A DNA stretch of 64,000 bases from Desulfomicrobium sp. UBA5193 (GTDB lineage: Bacteria > Desulfobacterota > Desulfovibrionia > Desulfovibrionales > Desulfomicrobiaceae), in the NCBI GenBank assembly GCA_002412965.1, contig DHWB01000003.1, forward strand, positions 788,945 through 852,944, read 5' to 3'. The notes under the pieces were generated by a model, which did no database searches, was not told where the DNA came from, and saw only the letters and a program-made list of their open reading frames with translations. Below, in pieces: positions 8,821-16,424 of the stretch. A program made the position numbers and the translations under genes. Position 1 is the first letter of the stretch; each line of letters begins with the position of its first letter.

Positions 8821-8957
8821 GCCGCGTGGAGCAGGTGGTTTCCCATGTTGCTAGTTGCAATGGTTTGAATTTAAGCATGTTTTGTGCAGAGCGATTCCCT
8901 GATTTTAAAAAGCCGATGCGGAATATTTTAGACGCGAGTCAGGGATGCTTCCGGCGA

Positions 8958-9467
8958 TCACAGGTTTTTGGAACACTTGTCGTCCTGCCGTTCGAGACAG
9001 GTGCGGATGCATTCGCTGCAGTTGGTGCAGGTGTCGCGGTCATTGCAGGTGCGGGTGAAAGCCTCCAGCCAGTCCTTGCCCGTGCGGGGGCAGGTCATGA
9101 TGAAGCGGGCGAATTTGGTCAGCGTTTCCAGGCTCTCGTCGTCGATGTGGTGTTCGAGTTTGCAGGCTGTGTCTTCGGCCACTTCCGGGCGGATCTGCAG
9201 GAAGGTGTGCAGAAAGTCGAACAGCACCTTGTGCCGGTGCACGATGCGGGTGGCAGTGCGGAAGCCCTCGGGAGTAAGGGTGACCGAACTGTAGGGCTGA
9301 TAGTTGATCAGTCCGCGCTGGGAAAGTTTTTGCAGGGCGTTGGTCACCGATGCCCGCTGCACGCCCATGGCGTCGGCGATATCCTTGGCCCTGGCCTCTG
9401 AATGGAGGGATTCCAGGGAAAAGATGACCTCGAGATAGTCTTCCAGATTGGAGGACATGTGATCCAT
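8958..9467 (-). CDS. DtxR/MntR-family metal-dependent regulator with Cys-rich tail
   Basis: A 169-residue regulator. The N-terminal winged helix (SSNLEDYLEVIFSLE, then AKDIADAMGVQRASVTNALQ as the recognition helix) and the dimer/metal region (HRHKVLFDFLHTFL, CKLEHHIDDE) match the DtxR/MntR family without an SH3 domain. The last 30 residues hold six cysteines, including CTNCSECIRTC, which has CxxCxxCxxxC spacing. The ATG at 9467 is preferred over 9524 because a TTAGAC box lies between them and would otherwise be inside the gene. Adjacent feo genes and matching operators point to iron-responsive control (inference). Confidence 0.9.
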   Translation of the reverse strand: MDHMSSNLEDYLEVIFSLESLHSEARAKDIADAMGVQRASVTNALQKLSQRGLINYQPYSSVTLTPEGFRTATRIVHRHKVLFDFLHTFLQIRPEVAEDTACKLEHHIDDESLETLTKFARFIMTCPRTGKDWLEAFTRTCNDRDTCTNCSECIRTCLERQDDKCSKNL

Positions 9468-9501
9468 TGTTGCCTGTTTCCTGTTGGTGTTGCGAAAATT
9501 G

Positions 9502-9514
9502 TTAGACAAGACTA
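9502..9514 (-). promoter_or_regulatory. Second TTAGAC-type box, upstream of the DtxR-family gene
   Basis: TTAGACAAGACTA on the + strand resembles the operator in the feo promoter (shared TTAGAC, with GACTA/GACTAA on the other side). It lies 35 bp upstream of the chosen regulator start and could mediate autoregulation. No convincing -35/-10 pair was fixed here. Confidence 0.45.
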
Positions 9515-9632
9515 CAAAGTTCACTGGGAAGAGGCAAGGGGAAGATAGATGCGGAAAGTGCTTTTCAGGCCATGCAAAAATAAGTAGAAATTGGCTTTGT
9601 GTTTTTGTTAATGACGAACGAGGAGAGTTATT

Positions 9633-9971
9633 TTGTCGACAGCACCACTGTTATCCATGGATGAGACTTTGGAGCGCATGTCCGGAGACCGGGAGCTCCT
9701 GGGCAATCTTTTCCAGCTTTTCCTTGATGATGCACCTAAGAAACTGAGCAATATCGAATTGTATGCCGAGCAGGGGGATTTCTACCAGATCGAGCGCTCC
9801 GCCCACTCTCTGAAAGGGGCGTCGGCCACTGTCGGTGCTACGCTGCTTTGCGAGCTTGCGGCGGAGCTGGAGCGGGCCGCCAAGGCGGGAGCTCCGCTCA
9901 CGGAGTTGCGGCGGGAGCTGGCCCATGTCTGCGACCAGACCCTGGCGGCCATGCGCGAATTTCGCGCATAG
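9633..9971 (+). CDS. Orphan histidine phosphotransfer (HPt) protein
   Basis: A 112-residue HPt domain that makes up the whole protein. The phosphorylatable histidine is H58 in RSAHSLKGASATVGA, with the usual preceding helix (LLGNLFQLFLDDAPKKL). HPt proteins shuttle phosphate between receivers of a hybrid kinase and a response regulator. The start codon is TTG at 9633, supported by GAGGAGAG just upstream. It is not in an operon with a kinase; the nearest hybrid kinase is at 80-3283 on the other strand, a possible but unproven partner. Confidence 0.9.
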   Translation: MSTAPLLSMDETLERMSGDRELLGNLFQLFLDDAPKKLSNIELYAEQGDFYQIERSAHSLKGASATVGATLLCELAAELERAAKAGAPLTELRRELAHVCDQTLAAMREFRA

Positions 9972-9989
9972 CCGGTTTTCGGCAGGTTC

Positions 9990-11201
9990 TTAGTTCCGGG
10001 CGGGCATTGCGAACATGCCGTCCCCGTAAATGACCGTTTTCGTGCCGTCGCGCAGGAAAGCGGTCACTTTTTTGGGCTCGGTGTTGACCAGGTCCCAGTG
10101 CAGGGCCGAGTCATTGAAGCCGAGCTCCTTTTTCCGTTCTTCCGTCAGCTCCGCCGGGTCTCCGGCGTAGGTGTCCGCATAGGACGCCCCCACCGCCACA
10201 TGGCAGTTTCCGTTCTCCCCGCCGTAGTTTTCGTCAAAGAGCGTATGGGCCATGAAGGCGCTTATGCGTGAAAAGCGCTTGTCCGTAAGCGAGAACTCGC
10301 CGAGCTGACAGGCTCCGGGATCCATTTCCAGTTGCGAGCGCACGAACTCCTCGCCCTGATCAGCGCTGACTACCCGGGCCTTGCCCTCGGAAAATTCCAG
10401 GGTCACGCCACTGACCAGATTGCCGCTGCGATAGGATGGCTGGTCAGCATGGTAGGTTCCCTCGGTCAGGCGGTGGTCCGGGGACATGAACAGCTCGAAG
10501 CTCGGGATATTGTGTCCGGACACGCCGATCCAGCGCCGCGATTGTCCGGGATAAATCCTGACGTCGGTGGACGCCGACTGCACACGGTAGTGGTCCACAT
10601 CCATGCCGTTCAGCCACTCCTTGACCCCTTCGGCCTGCTGGAAGATGCCCTCCCAGGCAGCCACCGGATCAGGCTCGTCCAGATAGGAGGCGCGCACAAT
10701 CTGCGCGGTGTAGTCTTCGATACTCATGGCCGCGTTTTCGGCCAGGGCCGGGGTGGGCATGAGGCACAGGGTCCAGCCGAACTCGCGCGTTGACTCGCGC
10801 TTGTCGAGGATGTCGCGCAGATATTTGCGGGCCAGGGAGAAGGTGGCGATCTTGGTCGGGGGGATGTCCTTCAAATGCGTGATGGAGTCCGGGGCGAGCA
10901 GGGACACGAGACCTCCGAGGCGCTCGTAGAGCTCGCGGTCGCCGGGGATGACGAAAGAGAGCTGCTCCTGCTCGGCCAGGGAGAAATAGCCCTTTTCCAG
11001 GGTGCTTGGCGGATTCATGCGCAGCACCGGGTTGAGCCCCTGCTTTAAGACCAGGGCCTGCATCTTTTCCGCCAGAGGCAGGGCCGCGATGTCGGTGCGG
11101 ATGAGGACGATGTCGCCCGGTGCGAAGGGGGTGACTCTCGCTTTTTGCATGCCCCAGAAAAGAACCTTGGCGTAATTTTCAAGCTGGATTTCAGTCAGCA
11201 T
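9990..11201 (-). CDS. M29-family aminopeptidase
   Basis: A 403-residue metallo-aminopeptidase of family M29 (AmpS/aminopeptidase T type), which removes N-terminal residues from peptides in the cytoplasm. Visible family elements are DVRIYPGQSRRWIGVSGHN, the glutamate in TLEFSEGK, GENGNCHVAVG with its histidine, and the late HxD pair in SALHWDLV; these correspond to the two-metal ligands of the family. ATG at 11201 has AAGGAG six bases upstream; the in-frame TTG before it was rejected. It overlaps the CYTH gene by 11 nt, so the two are coupled. Confidence 0.9.
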   Translation of the reverse strand: MLTEIQLENYAKVLFWGMQKARVTPFAPGDIVLIRTDIAALPLAEKMQALVLKQGLNPVLRMNPPSTLEKGYFSLAEQEQLSFVIPGDRELYERLGGLVSLLAPDSITHLKDIPPTKIATFSLARKYLRDILDKRESTREFGWTLCLMPTPALAENAAMSIEDYTAQIVRASYLDEPDPVAAWEGIFQQAEGVKEWLNGMDVDHYRVQSASTDVRIYPGQSRRWIGVSGHNIPSFELFMSPDHRLTEGTYHADQPSYRSGNLVSGVTLEFSEGKARVVSADQGEEFVRSQLEMDPGACQLGEFSLTDKRFSRISAFMAHTLFDENYGGENGNCHVAVGASYADTYAGDPAELTEERKKELGFNDSALHWDLVNTEPKKVTAFLRDGTKTVIYGDGMFAMPARN

Positions 11202-11811
11202 CAATGTCTCCTTGAAGCCGGGCGTTACATCCCAGAAGAATGGTCAGCCGTTTGTGTTCGGATTCGGTGAAAACGAAATCGTCCATGGGCGCAAGGCCGT
11301 TTTCCGCGCGCCATTTCTGGTGCAGGGCGTGATAGCTCCCGTCCATGGCCGTGCCTGGATCAAGGCCGAGCTCCTCCGCGAGGCTCCCGATGGCCTCCGG
11401 ACTGGCCTCGATTTCCAGGAAATGACCGAAGGGCAGGATGTCGAGGCAGATCAGCCCACCGCGCAGCTCCCATTCGGCCCGGAATTTTTCGTAGCGCAGC
11501 CTGTGGGCGTAGCCAAGGCCGAGCAGGATGGCGTCCATGTTCCCAGGATCATCGACCCGGCATTCTCGCTCGATGCGGCTCTTGACCCCGACGGTGTTCG
11601 CGCCGGTCACGGGCTCCTTGAAAGTCAGGGTCGAGGTCAGGGCGCGGCGCAGCCGCAGCAGACGCCTGGAGCGGGCCAGTTCGCCTTCGCGGTCGTAGAC
11701 GGTGTTGGATTCAAAATGCCACGGCGTGTGCAGTCGGCCTGAATTCCGAAGACGGGCTTCCATGTCCAGACATTCGCGTAGCCTGAATTTGGCTTCGTGT
11801 TCGATGCTCAC
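11191..11811 (-). CDS. CYTH-domain protein (class IV adenylate cyclase/triphosphatase family)
   Basis: A 206-residue CYTH protein. The hallmark ExExK is at the extreme N terminus (E4-H-E6-A-K8), followed by tunnel strands with basic and acidic pairs: RLLRLRRA, LTFKEP, SRIERECRV, YEKFRAEW and the C-terminal FLEIEA. CYTH enzymes hydrolyse or cyclise triphosphates (thiamine triphosphate, tripolyphosphate, ATP); sequence alone does not choose between these. Start is GTG at 11811, 4 nt after the uppP stop. It belongs to a leftward uppP-CYTH-aminopeptidase unit. Confidence 0.85.
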   Translation of the reverse strand: MSIEHEAKFRLRECLDMEARLRNSGRLHTPWHFESNTVYDREGELARSRRLLRLRRALTSTLTFKEPVTGANTVGVKSRIERECRVDDPGNMDAILLGLGYAHRLRYEKFRAEWELRGGLICLDILPFGHFLEIEASPEAIGSLAEELGLDPGTAMDGSYHALHQKWRAENGLAPMDDFVFTESEHKRLTILLGCNARLQGDIDAD

Positions 11812-11815
11812 GGTC

Positions 11816-12607
11816 TCACCAGAAAATCCAGAGCACGATGGGGGCCAGCGCCAGGCGATACCAGGCGAAGGGACGCAAGGTCAGGCGGCCCAAAAGGGCG
11901 ATGAAGCCCTTGACCGCGATCCAGGCAGAGACAAAGGACACGGCGAAGCCCACGGCCACAAGCAGGAAATCGTCGGGGCTGAACAGCCGCCAACTCTTGA
12001 GCAGGTCGTAGCCCGTGGCGGCGATCATGATGGGCACGGCCGCGACAAAGGAATATTCCGCAGCCGTGCGGCGCTGGGCTCCGAGAATCATGCCGCCCAT
12101 GATGGTCGCGGCGGAGCGGGAAAAACCCGGCCACAGGGAGAGGCACTGGAAGCAGCCGATGCCCAGGGCCAGCGCAGGAGTGATCTCGTCCAGGCTGCAA
12201 ACCTTGTTTCTTGCCGGCAATTTTTCCACCACCAGGATGGCTAGGGCTCCGGCCGCCAGCGCAAAGGCCACAGTGACGGGGGTGAAGAGATGCTCCTTGA
12301 TGGCCGAGTGCGCGAAGAGTCCGAGCAGGGACGCCGGCAGGGAGGTCAGGAAAAGCAGGAACAACCCGTTCACGCCGCTGAATCTACGTCCGTCCGGGCG
12401 GATGAGGCCCAGAAAAGTCTGCCGATAGAGGACCGCCACGGCGAGGATTGCTCCGAGCTGGATGACAATCTCGAACGTTTCGGCTTTGGGTCCCGTAAAG
12501 TCGAGCAGATGGCCCGCGATGATCAGGTGGCCGGTGGAGGAGACGGGCAGAAATTCAGTCAGGCCTTCGACGATGCCCAGGATGATGGCGTTCAGGTATG
12601 ATGTCAT
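11816..12607 (-). CDS. uppP: Undecaprenyl-diphosphatase
   Basis: A 263-residue polytopic membrane phosphatase (BacA/UppP) that regenerates the undecaprenyl phosphate carrier for cell-wall synthesis. The two family signatures are clear: GIVEGLTEFLPVSSTGHL at about 11-28 and the phosphate-binding PGFSRSAATIMGGM near residue 165. About eight membrane spans are visible and the length is normal. It is first in the leftward unit with the CYTH and aminopeptidase genes and is divergent from the DapF-like gene. Confidence 0.96.
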   Translation of the reverse strand: MTSYLNAIILGIVEGLTEFLPVSSTGHLIIAGHLLDFTGPKAETFEIVIQLGAILAVAVLYRQTFLGLIRPDGRRFSGVNGLFLLFLTSLPASLLGLFAHSAIKEHLFTPVTVAFALAAGALAILVVEKLPARNKVCSLDEITPALALGIGCFQCLSLWPGFSRSAATIMGGMILGAQRRTAAEYSFVAAVPIMIAATGYDLLKSWRLFSPDDFLLVAVGFAVSFVSAWIAVKGFIALLGRLTLRPFAWYRLALAPIVLWIFW

Positions 12608-12730
12608 GTGATTTTGGGGATGAAAGTGAAAAGCATGTCCTACTCATGGGTGGTGGAGGGGTCAATACTCCCTTGCCCACGGCATGGCCTTGGGATAGTT
12701 TTTCCTTTTTTGACCACAGTGGAGATAAAT

Positions 12731-13555
12731 GTGCGTACTCTGCGATTCTACAAGGTCAGCCCGGGCGGCAACGCGACCATTCTCATCCTCGACCCCGTGC
12801 CCAGCCTCAAGCGGGCGGAAGTGTCGCGGCTGCTCATGGATGCGGGGCATCTGCAGGCCGAACAGGTCGGTTTCCTGGATCTGCAATCGCAGCCGGTGCG
12901 GCTCGACATGATGGGCGGGGAGTTTTGCGGCAACGCCTGCCGTGCGGCAGCGGCCGTCATGGCCAGGGAAAGGGTGGGGCTGGTCCCGGAGGGCGCGGAG
13001 CTGCGCGGTGAGCTTTCGGTTTCGGGCGCCAAGATGCCCGTGCAACTCAAGGTTGCGGCGGATGGTGAATTCTGGGTGGAGATGCCGATGCCGGAAACAG
13101 CGGCGCAGGGTGCAAACGGCATCACGGAACTGGAACCGGGCATCGGACTGGTTCGCCTGCCAGGCATCACCCACCTTTGCCTTGATGAGGAGCGCCATCC
13201 TTTCGCGGAGGATTTTGCGAGCGCTGCCGCCGCGCTGCGCACCCGCTTCGGTCTGGACGGGGATGCCGTGGGCTGCATCTGGTACAAGGCCAGCCCAGTC
13301 TGTGCCATCAAGCCCGTGGTCTGGGTGCGGTCGACCGCCTCGACCCATTTCGAGACCGGATGCGGGTCCGGCAGTCTGGCTCTTGCCCTGTGGCTGACAC
13401 GTGGGCAAAATTTTCCTACGGACCTTAAGGTCCTGCAGCCCAGCGGCAGCCAGATCGGAGTCCGGCTCCGCGCGGATGGCCCTACGGCCTGGATTTTCGG
13501 CCCCGTGACCCTTGTGGCCCGCGGCGAGGCCTTCCTTATTTCTTCATCTGAATAG
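12731..13555 (+). CDS. DapF-like racemase/epimerase
   Basis: A 274-residue protein of the diaminopimelate epimerase fold. The two catalytic thiols are in place: C66 in GGEFCGNACRA and C211 in FETGCGSGSLAL, with the supporting glutamate before GC. GTG at 12731 is chosen as start because GGAG lies six bases upstream; the frame is open further left but without a good site. It differs from canonical DapF (no dap neighbours; EFCGNAC in place of MCGNGARC), so the substrate may be another amino acid, as in DapF-like histidine racemases. It overlaps flgE tail-to-tail by 20 nt. Confidence 0.8.
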   Translation: MRTLRFYKVSPGGNATILILDPVPSLKRAEVSRLLMDAGHLQAEQVGFLDLQSQPVRLDMMGGEFCGNACRAAAAVMARERVGLVPEGAELRGELSVSGAKMPVQLKVAADGEFWVEMPMPETAAQGANGITELEPGIGLVRLPGITHLCLDEERHPFAEDFASAAAALRTRFGLDGDAVGCIWYKASPVCAIKPVVWVRSTASTHFETGCGSGSLALALWLTRGQNFPTDLKVLQPSGSQIGVRLRADGPTAWIFGPVTLVARGEAFLISSSE

Positions 13556-15074
13556 CCGTCTGCGCGACCTGATCGCCCGTGGTGATGGTCTTGCTGTTGG
13601 CTTCGAATCCTTTCTGGGTGATGATCATGTTCACGAACTCCGTGGCCAGATCGACGTTGGAACCCTCCAGACTGTTCGAGGCCACACGGCCCAACCGGCC
13701 TTCACCGGCCCAGCCCAGTATGACGTTTCCGGAATCCTTGGTAGCGGAAAAGAGGTTACCGCCCTCGCGATGGAGCCCCTGGGGATTAATGAAATCGGCC
13801 ATGGGAATCCTGTAGAGCCCTTGATCCTGGCCGTTGGAGAAATTGCCGATGAGGTTGCCGGACGCATCCACATTCACGGACTGCAAAAAGCCCCGCTCAT
13901 AGCCATTCTGGGATTGATAGATGGTGCTGGACCCTGAATTGAAATTGGTCACCGACAGGATCTGCCTGTCCGGATTGAGCATGGACGGCAGCGCCGCTCC
14001 CTGAGTGCCCAGATCGTCCAGGGTGGCGGTGCCCGCCGGCAGATTCCATCCGTCAGCGGAGCGCAGGCCCATGTCCAGCGCGGTTGAAACGCGAGGCGCG
14101 CCAACGAAGCTGGCATTGAGGACAGGGTAGCCGTCTTCGGAAAAACCGACCGGCACCCAGGAGCTTTTCGCATCGGAGGTGCCTTCAAAGCCGCTCATGT
14201 TGAGCAGCTCTCCCGACGGAGAAAAGGTCAGAGTCCCGGCCATGAGCACGCCCTTCTTGGTGCCAAGTCCGGATGCGTCTTCGGCGGGCGGGATGGTGAA
14301 CAGATATTCCCAGACCCGGTTGCCGTTGCTTACCGTCGCTCCGTCCTGGACGGGATCGAAAAAGGCCCGGACCGCATGGGCCTGACCGTTCGCGTCGTAA
14401 ATTTTGAGGGATGATTCATAGGTGAACGCTCCGGCAGACAGGGGCTCCTGCTGGGTGGCATCCCACTTGTCGAACAGGGCGGTGAATGGATCGGCCGCAT
14501 TCGTGCTGCGATCTTCGGAACCCGAGTCCAGGTTGATCATCATGCGCATTTCCGTGGTCGCCTCTGGCTCGGAAACAACGCCGCCTTCCTGCATGTTGAG
14601 ATGGATATCCCCCAGAGGAGCGCTGGCCGCAGGTGGAATGACCAGGGGTTTGTCCAGGATGGATTCCGCAGGCAGCGGATACCCCTGCAGGATGTTCCCC
14701 TTCGGATCGCGCAGGTAGCCATCGGCGTCAAAACGGAAATTTCCGGCCCTAGTGTAGTAGGCATCGGTGGAATTGTCCGGCGAGACGAGGAAGAACCCGG
14801 TGCCGTTGATGGCGATGTCGGTGCTGGTGTTCGTCGTTTCCATGGAGCCGACGGACATGTCGTTATAGATGGAGCTGATGCTCACTCCCTGGCCGACCTG
14901 GTTGCCGACAGTCGCTCCAGTCATCTGTTCACTCAGCAGATTGTTGAAGAGCAGGCGCGAGGATTTGAATCCAAGGGTGCCCACATTTGCGATATTGTCG
15001 GAAATGACCGACATGTTTTCCTGCTGGGCTATGACACCTGTCGTGCCGATATAAATGGAAGAGGAGATACTCAT
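13536..15074 (-). CDS. flgE: Flagellar hook protein
   Basis: A 512-residue hook-subunit protein. The N-terminal D0 helix begins MSISSSIYIGTTGVIAQQ and contains NIANVGTLGFKSSR; the body has INGTGFFLV and YTRAGNFRFDADGYL; the C-terminal helix contains NSLEGSNVDLATEFVNMI and GFEANSKTITTGDQ, all typical of the FlgE/F/G group. The central domain is long enough for FlgE rather than FlgF/G. ATG at 15074 has GGAGG at good distance; a GTG at 15086 lies within that site. No other flagellar structural gene is in the window, so it is a detached copy or a second hook gene. Confidence 0.88.
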   Translation of the reverse strand: MSISSSIYIGTTGVIAQQENMSVISDNIANVGTLGFKSSRLLFNNLLSEQMTGATVGNQVGQGVSISSIYNDMSVGSMETTNTSTDIAINGTGFFLVSPDNSTDAYYTRAGNFRFDADGYLRDPKGNILQGYPLPAESILDKPLVIPPAASAPLGDIHLNMQEGGVVSEPEATTEMRMMINLDSGSEDRSTNAADPFTALFDKWDATQQEPLSAGAFTYESSLKIYDANGQAHAVRAFFDPVQDGATVSNGNRVWEYLFTIPPAEDASGLGTKKGVLMAGTLTFSPSGELLNMSGFEGTSDAKSSWVPVGFSEDGYPVLNASFVGAPRVSTALDMGLRSADGWNLPAGTATLDDLGTQGAALPSMLNPDRQILSVTNFNSGSSTIYQSQNGYERGFLQSVNVDASGNLIGNFSNGQDQGLYRIPMADFINPQGLHREGGNLFSATKDSGNVILGWAGEGRLGRVASNSLEGSNVDLATEFVNMIITQKGFEANSKTITTGDQVAQTAIQMKK

Positions 15075-15783
15075 GGACGCCTCCACGGCTGAAAAAAAGC
15101 ATGATCAACGCGGCAGATTTTTCCCGCTTGCGCTACAAAATGCAGGAATGGGTCCACGCGCGATTTTTGCCCTCGCACTCCTGGCCGCCGCCCTGGCCTG
15201 TGCGGTCTGGGCTGGCTCCCTGCCGGAGCTAGCCGTTTCCGGGCATCCGGGATGGAAGGAAAAGGAGTTTGCGGGCCGCACCGTCTATACGCCGCTACCC
15301 GAAGAAGGGTTGCTCTTGGCCGAGAGCAACGGGACCGCCTCGGGCCTTTTTTTCGAGCAGCCCGTGGACCTGCGCCGCACCCCGTGGCTCAACTGGTCCT
15401 GGAAGGTGGAGAACGTGCTGAATGGAGTGAGCGAGCGGGAAAAAAAGGGCGACGACTTTCCGGCCCGGATTTACGTGGTGGCCAAAGGCGGGCTGGCCTT
15501 CTGGAAAACCAGGGCCCTGTCTTATGTCTGGGCCAGTCATGAGCCTGTGGGCAGCATGTGGCCCAACGCCTTCACCGCCAACGCGCACATGATCGCCGTG
15601 CAGAGCGGACCTGGGCGCGTGAACCAGCTGGTGATGGAGAAACGCAATATCCGGGAGGATTGGAAGCTGGCCTTCGGAGAGGACATCGAAGAGCTCGACG
15701 CCCTCGCCATCATGACCGACACGGACAACTCTGGCCAGCGGGCCAGAGCCTGGTACGGGCAGCCCCGGTTTTCGGCGGAGTGA
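15073..15783 (+). CDS. DUF3047-domain protein, membrane-anchored or secreted
   Basis: A 236-residue protein of the DUF3047 family (function unknown). A charged N terminus of about 25 residues precedes a hydrophobic stretch (FALALLAAALACAVWAG) that acts as signal or anchor, and the conserved domain follows with WLNWSWKVENV, DDFPARIYVV and ALSYVW. The start at 15073 has GGAG six bases upstream; the ATG at 15148 would give a neater signal peptide but its purine tract is too close. Its ATG shares the CATG of the flgE start on the other strand, so the two transcripts diverge from overlapping start codons. Confidence 0.75.
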   Translation: MDASTAEKKHDQRGRFFPLALQNAGMGPRAIFALALLAAALACAVWAGSLPELAVSGHPGWKEKEFAGRTVYTPLPEEGLLLAESNGTASGLFFEQPVDLRRTPWLNWSWKVENVLNGVSEREKKGDDFPARIYVVAKGGLAFWKTRALSYVWASHEPVGSMWPNAFTANAHMIAVQSGPGRVNQLVMEKRNIREDWKLAFGEDIEELDALAIMTDTDNSGQRARAWYGQPRFSAE

Positions 15784-15845
15784 CGAGGTGCCGCCGACCA
15801 GAACCAGGGTCGGCAACTCGTGTGCTCAGGCGTCTCCCGGCGTGA

Positions 15846-16424
15846 TTATCCCGCTTCCCGGAAGAGCTGCACATTGGCCCTCAGCATCTCTCCCTTGAGC
15901 AGATCATCCAGGGCCTGTTCATAGTGGGCGGAAGTCAGCCCCGGAATCAGATTCCTGCGGCTGATTCCGGAGAGCACGGCGATGTTCTGCATGCGCGGAT
16001 CTTTGAGGCCGTTCCGCACCACCGCGTGGACGGCAATGCCTTTTTGGCTGGCGGCACGCTCGATATCCTCGTTGCTGGTTTCCGCCATCTTGCCGAGCCG
16101 TACTCCAAGCGGTTGCAGCACAGTGTCGTAATAAATGAGGGTCCCCCCGTCTTTCAGGGCCACGTTCATGCCCCGCAAGGCCTCGTGGCGTTCGAGCCCG
16201 ACCACCAGATCGGCCATCCCTTCGGGAATGAGGGGGTTGTGCACTTCCTGACCCAGACGGATCTGTGAGACAACGATCCCACCGCGCTGGGCCAGCCCAT
16301 GCGTATCCACCGCCTTCGCCAAATGGCCCGCATGATCGGCTGCCCGGAGAATGGTCTCGCAGAGCAGCCCGATACCCTGACCGCCGACGCCGCAGAGATA
16401 TATATTGAAAGGTCGCATGTTCAT
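15846..16424 (-). CDS. iorB: Indolepyruvate:ferredoxin oxidoreductase, beta subunit
   Basis: A 192-residue gamma-domain subunit of 2-oxoacid:ferredoxin oxidoreductases. It shows the GVGGQGIGLLCETI nucleotide-type loop, THGLAQRGGIVVSQIR and the PEGMADLVVGLE segment expected of IorB. With IorA it converts arylpyruvates made from aromatic amino acids to aryl-acyl-CoA, reducing ferredoxin. ATG at 16424 overlaps the iorA stop (ATGA); an ATG two codons later is an alternative with better spacing from AGGAG. The longer open frame upstream is antisense-like and was discarded. Confidence 0.93.
   Translation of the reverse strand: MNMRPFNIYLCGVGGQGIGLLCETILRAADHAGHLAKAVDTHGLAQRGGIVVSQIRLGQEVHNPLIPEGMADLVVGLERHEALRGMNVALKDGGTLIYYDTVLQPLGVRLGKMAETSNEDIERAASQKGIAVHAVVRNGLKDPRMQNIAVLSGISRRNLIPGLTSAHYEQALDDLLKGEMLRANVQLFREAG

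Noticed and set aside
8925..8938. Third TTAGAC-like box (TTAGACGCGAGTC) downstream of the DtxR-family gene
   Set aside because: The right half-site is poor and it lies between convergently placed feo control and the regulator stop, with no promoter nearby.
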